From Indolivaga macrotermitis (lineage in GTDB: Bacteria > Bacteroidota > Bacteroidia > Bacteroidales > Dysgonomonadaceae): DNA of 64,000 bases. The position numbers were made by a program, and so were the translations under genes. Below the pieces are notes generated by a model. It was not told where the DNA came from, made no database searches, and was given only the letters and a program-made list of their open reading frames with translations. Numbering within the stretch: position 1 is the stretch's first letter; each line of letters starts with the position of its first letter. Location: positions 62,001 to 126,000 of the forward strand of contig NZ_FQUC01000003.1 in assembly GCF_900128985.1 (NCBI RefSeq), in the 5' to 3' direction. Below are positions 43,823 to 52,663 of this stretch, piece by piece.

Positions 43823-44407
43823 ATGAAGAAAATCTTACAGATACTACCAACACAATTTATTCTTCCCTTATTTATTATGGGAGGGATAATCGCAGGCTTA
43901 GGAGCATATACCGTATATATGTCCCGGGCTTATTCGTATCTATCTGACAGTCCCGAAGCTTGTATCAATTGCCATATAATGACGCCTTATTATGCGACAT
44001 GGGAACATGGTTCCCATGCGAAATGGACTACTTGCAATGATTGCCATGTTCCTCATGACAACATTGTAGAAAAGTATGCATTCAAAGCACAGGATGGGCT
44101 TTATCATGCTGCTGTTTTTACTATGAGAGCAGAACCTATGGCTATCAGGGCACGAGAGGCTAGCTTAGGTGTGATAATGGATAATTGTATCAGATGCCAT
44201 TTAGACTTAAATACGACATTGGCAAAAACGGGGCTTAAGTGTTACGAGGATGTACAAAAAGGAAACGGACAAGCTTGCTGGGATTGCCACAGGGATGTTG
44301 CGCACGGAACAGCCAGCAGCATAGCAGCCACACCCAATGCTCTTGCTCCATTACCGAAATCGCCTGTACCCGATTGGTTAAAGAGACAAATGACGAAAAA
44401 TAACTAA
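43823..44407 (+). CDS. nrfH: Cytochrome c nitrite reductase small subunit, quinol dehydrogenase NrfH
   Basis: 194 residues. One N-terminal membrane helix (about 10-33) anchors a periplasmic tetraheme domain with four CXXCH motifs: CINCH (Cys 47), CNDCH (Cys 71), CIRCH (near 132) and CWDCH (near 155). NrfH belongs to the NapC/NirT family, oxidises membrane menaquinol and passes electrons to NrfA, with which it forms a complex. The nrfA start follows 16 bases after the stop, so the two are one operon. Slightly longer C-terminus than in Desulfovibrio. Confidence 0.95.
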   Translation: MKKILQILPTQFILPLFIMGGIIAGLGAYTVYMSRAYSYLSDSPEACINCHIMTPYYATWEHGSHAKWTTCNDCHVPHDNIVEKYAFKAQDGLYHAAVFTMRAEPMAIRAREASLGVIMDNCIRCHLDLNTTLAKTGLKCYEDVQKGNGQACWDCHRDVAHGTASSIAATPNALAPLPKSPVPDWLKRQMTKNN

Positions 44408-44423
44408 AAAACAATATTAGGCT

Positions 44424-45926
44424 ATGTTAACTAAACTATCAGAAGCTATTAGAAAAAAACCGATCATAGGCTGGGCATTATTTCTGGCTGTAATGGTGAT
44501 CGTTTTTCTACTTGGGTTATTCGCTGCATCAGTGACTGAGCGACGTGCCGAAATTGCATCGATATTTAATAATAAAAAAGTTGAGTTCGATACAATCGAA
44601 GCAAAAAATGAACTTTGGGGACTAAACTATCCGCGTGAGTATGAAACATGGAAGCGCACAGCAGATATGGATTTCCGTAGTAAACATCAGGGAAATATGG
44701 AAGACGATGTACTTGAGCAACGTCCCGATATGGTTGTGTTATGGGCCGGATATGCATTCGCTAAAGAATACAAAGCGCCTCGTGGGCATATGCATGCTTT
44801 GGAAGATATCCGCAATACATTGCGTACAGGTTGCCCTGAGAATGTAGGGGATGGGCCTCAGCCTGCAACTTGCTGGACTTGTAAGAGCCCCGACGTACCT
44901 CGTATGATGAATGAAATGGGAATCGAAAACTTTTACAAAGCTCAATGGGGCGATTTAGGAGCCGAAATCGTAAATCCTATAGGATGTGCCGATTGTCACG
45001 ACCCGAAGACAATGGATCTGACCATTACGCGCCCAGCTTTAATAGAAGCGTTTGAGCGTCAAGGTAAAGATATCAAACAAGCAACAACACAAGAACTTCG
45101 TTCATTGGTTTGTGCTCAATGTCATGTAGAATATCACTTCAAAGGTGATGGAAAATACCTAACTTTCCCTTGGGATAAAGGATTCACAGTTGAAGCTATG
45201 GAAGCTTATTACGATAGCGTACAGTTTTCGGACTGGACACATGCCTTGAGTAAGACTCCGATGTTGAAGGCTCAACACCCCGATTACGAATTATTTATGA
45301 TGGGGCCTCACTATCAGAGAGGTCTGTCATGTGCCGATTGCCATATGCCATACAAAGCTGACGGAGGTATCAAATACTCGGATCACCAGATAATGAGTCC
45401 GTTGAAGAATATGTCGGGTACTTGCCAGACATGCCATCGTGATAGCGAAGAAAAACTTCGTAACTATGTATATGAGTATCAAGATAAAGCTTTTGAAATT
45501 CGTGACCGTGTCGAAAACGAGTTGGTAAAGGCTCATGTCATGGCAAAAGCAGCATGGGATAATGGTGCTACAGATGCCGAAATGAAGCAGGCTCTGGAAG
45601 ATATTCGTCATGGACAATGGCGTTGGGACTTCGTGGCGGCTTCGCATGGAGGATCATTCCATGCACCGGTGGAAACACAACGTATCCTTTCTCATAGTTT
45701 AGATAAAGCAATGCAGGCTCAGCTTAAACTTCAAAAGATATTATTTGCACACGGAGTGTCCGGCGATGTAGTAATGCCTGATGTATCTACAAAAGCTAAA
45801 GCGCAGGCTTATATCGGTCTGGATATGAAAAAAGAAAATGAAAATAAGGCAAAATGGATACAAACAGTTGTCCCGAAATGGCTCGAAAAAGCTAAAGCAA
45901 ATAATCGCTTAATTGCAGAAAGCTAA
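44424..45926 (+). CDS. nrfA: Ammonia-forming cytochrome c nitrite reductase NrfA
   Basis: 500 residues, N-terminal membrane helix or uncleaved signal (about 15-37), then the pentaheme catalytic domain. Heme motifs in order: CWTCK (Cys 150, Lys 154, the special active-site ligand), CADCH (Cys 188), CAQCH (near 233), CADCH (near 306) and CQTCH (near 337). The CXXCK motif is the hallmark of NrfA, which reduces nitrite to ammonium with six electrons in the periplasm. It works with NrfH just upstream, and heme attachment would use the resB/ccsA genes nearby. A terminator follows. Confidence 0.97.
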   Translation: MLTKLSEAIRKKPIIGWALFLAVMVIVFLLGLFAASVTERRAEIASIFNNKKVEFDTIEAKNELWGLNYPREYETWKRTADMDFRSKHQGNMEDDVLEQRPDMVVLWAGYAFAKEYKAPRGHMHALEDIRNTLRTGCPENVGDGPQPATCWTCKSPDVPRMMNEMGIENFYKAQWGDLGAEIVNPIGCADCHDPKTMDLTITRPALIEAFERQGKDIKQATTQELRSLVCAQCHVEYHFKGDGKYLTFPWDKGFTVEAMEAYYDSVQFSDWTHALSKTPMLKAQHPDYELFMMGPHYQRGLSCADCHMPYKADGGIKYSDHQIMSPLKNMSGTCQTCHRDSEEKLRNYVYEYQDKAFEIRDRVENELVKAHVMAKAAWDNGATDAEMKQALEDIRHGQWRWDFVAASHGGSFHAPVETQRILSHSLDKAMQAQLKLQKILFAHGVSGDVVMPDVSTKAKAQAYIGLDMKKENENKAKWIQTVVPKWLEKAKANNRLIAES

Positions 45927-45952
45927 TTTGTCTGAATAGCATAAATTAAAAA

Positions 45953-45992
45953 AACTTGATGTTTGTCACTGACAAGAGTCAAGTTTTTTTTT
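45953..45992 (+). terminator. Terminator after nrfA
   Basis: Stem AACTTGA / TCAAGTT (45953-45959, 45979-45985) followed by nine T. The gap to 46215 shows nothing else. Confidence 0.8.
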
Positions 45993-46215
45993 GAATAATA
46001 AGTAGATAAACAAATAAGAACGATACATTACTTTTTATTTACTGCTATAATCCGGTATAGTTCCCAAAAAATTATAGCCGAATCTATAGTGTAAATTTTG
46101 TCTATTTCATTAATTCATTTTATATTAGTATTAATTGCGGCATATTTAAAGTCTTTAAGATATAGTATCCTGATATCATAATCTTTAAGATCACTGATTA
46201 AAAAAATAATTTTGA

Positions 46216-47475
46216 ATGAATAGCACTAAAAGATCTGTCTGGCAATTCCCTTGGAGGTATACCGAAAGTATACTTATAGTCATCGGATTAGTGATTGTCG
46301 GGTTTGCCTTACAATTATCCGTAGGGAAGGTTGACTTTGTTCAACTGGCCTATCCTCTAAATATTGTGGTCGGTAGTGGAATGATACTGTTTCTTCTGTT
46401 ATTTGCATTTGCCCGTAATACCCAGTTTTACCAGTGGTTTTCAGGGGTTCCCTTTTCCGTATCATTGATCGGAGGTCTGCTGGTTCTGGGAATCGCTATG
46501 GGATTGATTCCGCAAATGCAGAAGCTGGATCCTCATGCACATGATATTTGGACTCTATTAGGGCTAACGCAGGTAACATCATGTTGGGCTTTTGTTCTGG
46601 TATATTTTGTGACATTGTTGTCACTGGGTTCACTAATTGTCCGGCGGTTGATTCGTTTCAACTGGCGTGATTATGCTTTTTATTTTAATCATATTGGTTT
46701 ATGGATATTATTATTTGCATCAGGACTTGGAGCAGCAGACCTGCGTCGTTACGTGATGTATGTATATGAAGGTGAGACCGAATGGCGTGTGTATAGCGAT
46801 CACGGGGATATTCTGGAGTTGCCGATAGCTATTCAACTGAACGATTTTGTGATGGAGGAATATCCTCCTAAATTGACTATCATAGACCGGGAGTCGGGTA
46901 AAGCACAGCCGGAAGGCAAGCCGGATTATTTTCAGATAGATGAACGGTATCCTGAAGGACGATTGGACAAATGGGAACTCCGTGTCGAAAAATATATACA
47001 TCAGGCAGTACGCAACAGTGACAGTACTTATACAGAAGTACCCATGCCCGGAGCAACCCCTGCAGTATTGGTGAAAATTACAAACACGGAAACAGGGAAG
47101 AGCTTTTCGCACTGGGTCTGCGGAGGAAGTATTGCACAACTGTATATGATGGCTCCCTTAACCGAAACTTTAGGATTGGTAATGACTCAGGCGGAACCGA
47201 AAAGGTTTATGTCCGATATTGTAGTATATACTGAGGACGAACGGGTAGATAGTGCTGAACTGGAAGTTAATAAACCTCTGAAAGTAGGAGACTGGATGAT
47301 ATATCAGTATGGATATGATAATATAGCAGGCAAAGCTTCTAACTATAGTAGTTTCGAAATGGTATACGATCCGTGGTTACCGGCTGTATATGTCGGTATT
47401 ATATTGTTCGCAATGGGCTCGGTCTGTCTAATGTGGTCCGGTAATAAAAAGAAAAGGAAAGGAGATACAGAATGA
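46216..47475 (+). CDS. resB: Cytochrome c biogenesis protein ResB-like
   Basis: 419 residues, with about four membrane helices in the first 180 residues (for example YTESILIVIGLVIVGFALQL and GIILFAMGSVCLMWSG near the end) and a large periplasmic domain between. ResB (Ccs1) is the partner of CcsA in system II cytochrome c maturation and carries heme across the membrane for attachment to apocytochromes. The gene ends four bases into the ccsA start (47472), so the two are translationally coupled. Placement after nrfHA indicates that it serves the nitrite reductase hemes. Confidence 0.88.
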   Translation: MNSTKRSVWQFPWRYTESILIVIGLVIVGFALQLSVGKVDFVQLAYPLNIVVGSGMILFLLLFAFARNTQFYQWFSGVPFSVSLIGGLLVLGIAMGLIPQMQKLDPHAHDIWTLLGLTQVTSCWAFVLVYFVTLLSLGSLIVRRLIRFNWRDYAFYFNHIGLWILLFASGLGAADLRRYVMYVYEGETEWRVYSDHGDILELPIAIQLNDFVMEEYPPKLTIIDRESGKAQPEGKPDYFQIDERYPEGRLDKWELRVEKYIHQAVRNSDSTYTEVPMPGATPAVLVKITNTETGKSFSHWVCGGSIAQLYMMAPLTETLGLVMTQAEPKRFMSDIVVYTEDERVDSAELEVNKPLKVGDWMIYQYGYDNIAGKASNYSSFEMVYDPWLPAVYVGIILFAMGSVCLMWSGNKKKRKGDTE

Positions 47476-48257
47476 CTTGGAATGAATATCTATGGTTTGC
47501 AATTCCGGCTATCGTATGTTGGTTAGGAGCTGGTGTAACGGGATACCTGACTGATAAAAAATGGATATCAAATACATTAATGATCTTGGGTACAGTAATA
47601 TTCGGCGCTTTTATTGTCGGATTGTGGTTCGGACAACAGCGCCCGCCTTTGCGTACTATCGGAGAGACCCGTTTGTGGTATTCTTTCTTTCTTGCCCTGA
47701 TCGGTTTTATTACTTACCGGCATTGGAAATATACATGGATGCTGGCTTTTGCCGCACTTATGGCAACAGTATTTGCCTGTATAAATATATTTAAGCCCGA
47801 AATACATTCTACCAACCTGATGCCTGCACTCCAGAGTTATTGGTTTGTACCTCATGTTACAGTTTATATATTGTCGTATGCTATGTTCGGGGCCTCGGTA
47901 ATTGCGGCGTTCATCCAATTATCGAAATTGGGTAAAGGTAAAGAGGATGAGAACCTCAATATCTTTATTGATAATATCGTATATGTCGGTTTCGGTTTCC
48001 TTATTTTAGGAATGTTGATGGGAGCAGTCTGGGCAAAAGATGCGTGGGGTCATTATTGGTCTTGGGATCCGAAAGAAACATGGGCATTTATTACAGGTGC
48101 TGCTTATTTGGTATTTATACATATGAGATTGCAGCAATATCACAAACGTTTTGTATTGTGGATGTTGCCTATAGCTTTTATCTTGTTGATGATAACCTGG
48201 ATAGGGGTAAACTATCTGCCTGCTGCACAGGGCAGTATTCATGTTTATTCTAATTAA
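47472..48257 (+). CDS. ccsA: Cytochrome c biogenesis protein CcsA
   Basis: 261 residues, about eight membrane helices. It has the WWD-type heme-handling motif WGHYWSWDPKETWAFITGAA near residues 187-206 and the His residues around it. CcsA presents heme to the ResB complex in system II. In Bacteroidota it is usually found as here with ResB next to nrfHA. Its start overlaps the resB stop by four bases (ATGA). A terminator follows after 25 bp. Confidence 0.93.
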   Translation: MTWNEYLWFAIPAIVCWLGAGVTGYLTDKKWISNTLMILGTVIFGAFIVGLWFGQQRPPLRTIGETRLWYSFFLALIGFITYRHWKYTWMLAFAALMATVFACINIFKPEIHSTNLMPALQSYWFVPHVTVYILSYAMFGASVIAAFIQLSKLGKGKEDENLNIFIDNIVYVGFGFLILGMLMGAVWAKDAWGHYWSWDPKETWAFITGAAYLVFIHMRLQQYHKRFVLWMLPIAFILLMITWIGVNYLPAAQGSIHVYSN

Positions 48258-48282
48258 CTATATATAGATTTGCACACTGAGG

Positions 48283-48308
48283 GGCAGGGGAGACCCTGCC
48301 TTTTCTAT
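48283..48308 (+). terminator. Terminator after ccsA
   Basis: Perfect stem GGCAGGG-GAGA-CCCTGCC (48283-48300) followed by TTTTCTATTT. Confidence 0.85.
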
Positions 48309-48367
48309 TTAATGGAACAAATATTCTTTAAAGACTATTTGAGATAGTTTATATACTATTCCTATCT

Positions 48368-49759
48368 TTACTTATATTGGTTTAGCAAGGCAATAAATTC
48401 CGGATCTTTTTGAATTTCAGGCCAGGGAACATATTGGTTTATGGCTGATAATATTTCATTCGAACTATCCTCTTCAAAGCTTTTTCTTAAGTATTCAATG
48501 GCAACTTTGGTCTCATTAAGTTCTGCATAACAACATGCTAAAAGATAATTATTGGGATATGGAGATTTTAAAGCTGTGTTTATAGCTGATTCATACCTAT
48601 TTACACTATATAAAGATAAAGCCCAGCTATCGTATAAGTCAGATAATGCCCTGTCGAGATCTTTATTGTTTATTTTCTTAACTTCTTGGCGTATTTGTTC
48701 TATTCTGAGAGTGTTTTCATTAAAATTACTCTCTGTTGTATAGCTTATTATTTCTTTTTTCAATAAGTCTATCTCTTTCCTCTTGCCTGTATAATCCTTA
48801 GGGGTATTTCCCTCTTCGTACCGCTTAATAGCATCTTTTATCTGCCTTTTATTTATTTCGAGGCGTTCTTTTACATTTTTATAAATGTCATCATCATTTA
48901 CATCGACTATTGAATTAATTGTATTCAGTAGGGAAGTAAATGGTGATTGCAGAATATCGGGAGTGCTTAAGCCTAGTTCGGCATGAAGTCGCATCATAAA
49001 AGAATCGGCATCATAACCTCTCACTAAGCTCGAATTTGCATATGGCCTATCGAGTAATTTTCCCTTAACACGGTGATTGGGTTCATTGTCTTTGTAAGTA
49101 ACCCAATAAAGATTATTAGAGAAGCTTCCCAGATCGGCAATAGCATCTAATATGCGGTCTTCGCCACTGTAACCAAGCACTATCCATGTGCGGCGTTCGG
49201 CAATACGGTTGAAAAAAGAAGGGCATATCGAAATTGTCCTGTCCATCTCTTCTTCGGTATTCAGCATCCAAAGCCCCCGATGGGTACCATGCAGATAGGT
49301 AACCGACTGACGCTCTATACGATCGGTAGTCATATCTTTAAGGATAGACAGGTCGTAGATAGGAGGGAAAAGATTGTACATTGCCATTGCCCTCAAAATA
49401 AGGTTGTCGAAATTTACAGTCAGTATATAATCTACATATCCCTGTTTGATGAGGTCTGCCAGATAGATATAAGCCACATTTACTTTAGCCTCCTTAATAT
49501 ATCCGTTAAGCAAATGATTACGCTCCGATGTTGTAAGGCAAGCCATAAGCTTACTATATGTACGGTCTTCTTCCTTCAGATTTCTGACCTTCGGATTGTT
49601 TTTGTAAGTAGCCAAAATTTCCTTGGCAATGTCTCCGGCAAGAGGAATCCCTCCCGCAACGGACATACCTGCTCCTAAAAATACAATCGGTTTGTTGTAA
49701 TTTTTATCTTTGGCCTCTTTCAGTAAATGGGCTATATAATCGACCTGTGCTTCTGTCAT
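48368..49759 (-). CDS. SIR2-like protein with C-terminal TPR region, possible phage-defence gene
   Basis: 463 residues, soluble. The N-terminal half is a SIR2-type NAD-binding domain: VFLGAGMSVAGGIPLAGDIA at residues 27-45, TVNFDN with Asn 116 and Asp 118, and TYLHGTH with the likely catalytic His 157. It is followed by a charged helical segment (about 290-355) and TPR repeats of the end-of-group type (about 375-460, NNYLLACCYAELNETKVAIE, DPEFIALL). SIR2 effectors in several anti-phage systems deplete NAD+, and helical repeats sense the trigger. No second defence gene is adjacent. Single gene; function is inference. Confidence 0.85.
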   Translation of the reverse strand: MTEAQVDYIAHLLKEAKDKNYNKPIVFLGAGMSVAGGIPLAGDIAKEILATYKNNPKVRNLKEEDRTYSKLMACLTTSERNHLLNGYIKEAKVNVAYIYLADLIKQGYVDYILTVNFDNLILRAMAMYNLFPPIYDLSILKDMTTDRIERQSVTYLHGTHRGLWMLNTEEEMDRTISICPSFFNRIAERRTWIVLGYSGEDRILDAIADLGSFSNNLYWVTYKDNEPNHRVKGKLLDRPYANSSLVRGYDADSFMMRLHAELGLSTPDILQSPFTSLLNTINSIVDVNDDDIYKNVKERLEINKRQIKDAIKRYEEGNTPKDYTGKRKEIDLLKKEIISYTTESNFNENTLRIEQIRQEVKKINNKDLDRALSDLYDSWALSLYSVNRYESAINTALKSPYPNNYLLACCYAELNETKVAIEYLRKSFEEDSSNEILSAINQYVPWPEIQKDPEFIALLNQYK

Positions 49760-49763
49760 GGTG

Positions 49764-49794
49764 TACTTTTGTAAAAGCGTTTGTTACAAAAGTA
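49764..49794. promoter_or_regulatory. Perfect inverted repeat overlapping the SIR2-TPR promoter
   Basis: TACTTTTGTAA (49764-49774) and TTACAAAAGTA (49784-49794) form an 11-bp perfect inverted repeat with a 9-base spacer, four bases before the SIR2 start codon on the minus strand. Each arm also contains TACTTTTG, which matches TAnnTTTG on its own strand. It can be an operator, a symmetric promoter or an mRNA hairpin that hides the start. Confidence 0.65.
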
Positions 49795-49807
49795 ATTATT
49801 TTTAGGT

Positions 49808-50335
49808 TTATTGATCTACAAATTTGCCACCCATTTGCTCATCAAAAGCTGCACCCTCTTCTGCGCTCATATGCTTGCGTATCACTTGCATAGTGTATCC
49901 GCCATATATGTCGCCGCTATTGGTGTCGGTATACATCCAATCACTGAGCTTTTTCTGGTCTATGTTTACCGAATCCCCGTACTTGATCGTCATTTTGCCT
50001 ACAGGTTCATTTACTAATATACCGCTGAATCTTTTACCATCGTATGTGATATCCGATACCCACATATGCTCTACGCTTCCGTCCTTGGTTGGGAAACCTA
50101 TTTTTACGATAAAATCTTCGTACTTGTTTGTTTTCTTATTATCAATGAATGCTTTTTCGAATTTATCAAAAGTAGATTGAGCTTTAGAAATTGCATCATT
50201 CATTTCTTTGTCGTTTCTATCGACATTGGTTACACCAGTTTCGGTATTTGTCTGATAACTTTTTTTCTCGCTATTGCAATTCGTGAATAGTCCAACAAGA
50301 GCAAAGAAGCTCAAGTAAAGAATTGTTTTTTTCAT
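49808..50335 (-). CDS. DUF2314 lipoprotein
   Basis: 175 residues with a lipoprotein signal (LVGLFTNCNSEKK, Cys near 20). The mature domain matches DUF2314: AISKAQSTFDKFEKAF, VKIGFPTKDGSVEHMWVSDI and MTIKYGDSVNIDQKKLSDW, a small alpha/beta domain. DUF2314 proteins occur widely with unknown function and sometimes near toxin genes. It has its own promoter in the motif-rich gap upstream. Confidence 0.85.
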   Translation of the reverse strand: MKKTILYLSFFALVGLFTNCNSEKKSYQTNTETGVTNVDRNDKEMNDAISKAQSTFDKFEKAFIDNKKTNKYEDFIVKIGFPTKDGSVEHMWVSDITYDGKRFSGILVNEPVGKMTIKYGDSVNIDQKKLSDWMYTDTNSGDIYGGYTMQVIRKHMSAEEGAAFDEQMGGKFVDQ

Positions 50336-50349
50336 GTTTGTTCAAATCT

Positions 50350-50759
50350 TGTTGAAAACGTGTTTATAACTCACGTTTTAGTGTTGAAAATCCCTGATTA
50401 ATAAGTGAATTGTTTGTTAACAAAGATAAGGCGAATTTTTTAAACAAGAGGCATCATTCGTTTGTTTTAAGATTATTCCGCTGGGAAGATTTGTCTTCTC
50501 TCAGAGTAATTCCGTGTCATGTAGTGGCTGTTATGTAATGTTCCCCAAAGATTTGGGGTATGTTTATTGTGTGTTGACAAGTTGTTGATAACTTGTTAAT
50601 AGAGTCTTTTTTATTGTTGAAAAAACTCAGAAAACGGTTTATTCTCAGTTAAATTCCTGTTGAGAGGAAGAGTGTAGAGATTGATTACCAGTGTTTCCGG
50701 TGTCAATAACTTAATTAATGGAGGCAGAAACCCGGTAAATGTCTACCGGTTGTTGAAAA
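50350..50759 (+). other. Cluster of TGTTGA 9-mers, candidate DnaA-box cluster or replication origin
   Basis: Seven same-strand copies of TGTTGA-N3 lie in a 500-bp gene-free gap: TGTTGAAAA at 50350, 50382, 50615 and 50751; TGTTGACAA at 50572; TGTTGATAA at 50583; TGTTGAGAG at 50658. TGTTGATAA differs by one base from the DnaA box TGTGGATAA. The gap also holds the inverted repeats CCCCAAA/TTTGGGG (50543-50558) and ACAAGTT/AACTTGT (50577-50596). This pattern resembles origins, but I cannot check strand skew. No gene is visible here. Confidence 0.4.
50421..50447 (-). promoter_or_regulatory. Promoter of the DUF2314 gene
   Basis: Minus-strand TATCTTTG (50421-50428) with a TTG (50445-50447) 16 bases upstream. 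The -7 match is perfect, and the leader to the ATG at 50335 is about 80 bases. Confidence 0.5.
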
Positions 50760-50786
50760 CAGAAAGAGCCTGCCTACCGGCAGACC
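50760..50786 (-). terminator. Probable sppA terminator
   Basis: On the minus strand GTCTGCC-GGTA-GGCAGGC (positions 50785-50768, one wobble) followed by TCTTTCTGTTTTC. It lies about 50 bp after the sppA stop. Confidence 0.5.
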
Positions 50787-50833
50787 CTTCCCAAAATAAG
50801 TAAATTGAGTATTGAGATGTAGTAAAATAAAAA

Positions 50834-52639
50834 TTAATAGCTTACCTGTTCTGTTATCATAGCAGAACGGATATCGAATGTTTGTAAATAGTTTCGGGTA
50901 ACATTCTGATTATAACCGGTCTCACCCATGAAGAATTTGATTGCTTTGATTTTTGAATTATTCATAGACTCTTCAAAGATTTGAGAGAACATATCTTTCT
51001 TTACAGGATATTTTGCAGTACTGTATTCTGTTACTTTTGCCTGTTCTACAGCTAGGGCAATAGCAGTATCAAGACCTCCCAGCTTATCTACTAATCCGAT
51101 TTTCAGAGCTTGTGCACCTGTCCATACACGTCCCTGACCTATTGAATCAATGTCGGCTTTGGTTTTATTACGACCATCGGCACAGCGACTAATAAACAGG
51201 TCGTATCCGTTTTCGATATATTTTTGGAGTATGCGTGATTCCTCATCATTAAAACCTCTGGAAGAAGCCGTTAATAAAAATGGAATAGAGTAGGGTGCAC
51301 CTCCGAACGAACTGTGTTTATTGGTATTTACTTCATCGAACGACAATCCTATCTTCTTCGCAAGTTCTTCTCCGTCGGGAATGATACCGAAGATTCCGAT
51401 AGATCCGGTGAGTGTAGTTGGTTCCGCTACAATGGTATTGGCTGCGCATGATATGTAATAACCTCCTGATGCTGCATAATCGCCCATCGACACGATAACC
51501 GGTTTCTTAGCTTTTAGCTCTTTTACGGCATTCCATATTTGCTCCGAAGCATAGGCGCTACCTCCGGGCGAGTTTACTCGGAATACAACAGCTTTTACCT
51601 TATCGTCGTTTTTGAGTTTGTTCAGTTCTTTTACATATTCTTTTGCAGTTATAGTGCTTCCTCCTGAGAACAGATTATTGGCCGCATCATCAACAATAGT
51701 ACCTTCTGCATAAAGAATTGCAATTTCGTTATCTTTGTTTTCTTTTGTTTTTGATTTTACATTAACCATATTTTCTACGGTTGCCATGTTCAAATCCTTG
51801 CTTTCTTCTATATTAACCAGTTGTTTCAGATAGCTCTCTACAGCAGGTGTATATAGTAATGTATCTACCATCTGGTAATTGATAAGAGAATCCGCTTCGG
51901 TGAACATCAGGAACTTATCTGCATATTCATTCAGCTTCGCTACGGGTATGTTGCGGCTGTCGGAAATTCCTTTTAATAAATGTGCCCATATGTCATTCAG
52001 ATACGAAGTGCGTTGCAAACGGTTGGCATCGCTCATTTTTTCCTGGATAAGGGGTTCTACGGCAGATTTGAATGTTCCTACTTTGAATACCTGCATTTTA
52101 ATGCCTAGCTTGTCGGTCATATTCTTGGTAAATGTCAGGTTGGAACTTAGTCCATGAAAATCGAGGCTACCTTTAGGATTAAGTATAATTTTATCGGCAA
52201 CTGAAGCTAAGTAATAAGTGTCTTGCGCATAAAAATCACCATAGGCAACAATAAATTTGCCTGTTTCCTTGAAATCGATCAGGGCATTACGGATAGGTTC
52301 CAGATTTGCAAGCCCTCCATTAAACTGTCCGGCTTTCAGGTAAATGCCTTTTACTTCGTCATTTTCTTTGGCTTTTTGTATAGCATCCAGAATATCATCC
52401 AGCCCTATACTTGAAGGGTTACCCAGAATTTTATCAAGAGGGTTCGAGGCTGATCTTTCGTTGAGAATACCCTCCAGATCGATCGATAATACTGTTTGGT
52501 CTTTCAGTGAGTAGGTCGATGAGCTACCCATGCCTGCTATTATTCCTGCGAAAATCATAATAGCGAAAAGAGATAATATCGCTGATCCGATAATGACTCC
52601 TAATGTAGAGGCTAATAAGGTTTTAAAGAAATTCTTCAT
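50834..52639 (-). CDS. sppA: Signal peptide peptidase SppA, 67K type
   Basis: 601 residues with an N-terminal membrane helix (LLASTLGVIIGSAILSLFAI near residues 8-27) and two homologous ClpP-like peptidase domains, as in the long-form SppA tetramer. The second domain shows NSPGGSAYASEQIWNAV with the catalytic Ser and the VSMGDYAASGGYYISCAANT segment; the general-base Lys is expected in the first domain (ASVADKIILNPKG). SppA degrades leftover signal peptides in the membrane. The next gene upstream, an XRE regulator, ends 24 bases before sppA, so read-through is possible. Confidence 0.93.
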   Translation of the reverse strand: MKNFFKTLLASTLGVIIGSAILSLFAIMIFAGIIAGMGSSSTYSLKDQTVLSIDLEGILNERSASNPLDKILGNPSSIGLDDILDAIQKAKENDEVKGIYLKAGQFNGGLANLEPIRNALIDFKETGKFIVAYGDFYAQDTYYLASVADKIILNPKGSLDFHGLSSNLTFTKNMTDKLGIKMQVFKVGTFKSAVEPLIQEKMSDANRLQRTSYLNDIWAHLLKGISDSRNIPVAKLNEYADKFLMFTEADSLINYQMVDTLLYTPAVESYLKQLVNIEESKDLNMATVENMVNVKSKTKENKDNEIAILYAEGTIVDDAANNLFSGGSTITAKEYVKELNKLKNDDKVKAVVFRVNSPGGSAYASEQIWNAVKELKAKKPVIVSMGDYAASGGYYISCAANTIVAEPTTLTGSIGIFGIIPDGEELAKKIGLSFDEVNTNKHSSFGGAPYSIPFLLTASSRGFNDEESRILQKYIENGYDLFISRCADGRNKTKADIDSIGQGRVWTGAQALKIGLVDKLGGLDTAIALAVEQAKVTEYSTAKYPVKKDMFSQIFEESMNNSKIKAIKFFMGETGYNQNVTRNYLQTFDIRSAMITEQVSY

Positions 52640-52663
52640 ATTGTTTGTTCTTTTTAGATGTTG

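Noticed and set aside
44424-44600. Alternative idea that nrfA is an octaheme or hydroxylamine reductase
   Set aside because: Five heme motifs with one CXXCK match NrfA, and the nrfH partner is adjacent.
48368-49759. A cytoplasmic protein deacetylase (classical sirtuin) role for the SIR2 gene
   Set aside because: The zinc-binding Cys tetrad of classical sirtuins is not visible, and the protein carries TPR repeats instead; NADase-type effector is more likely but unproven.
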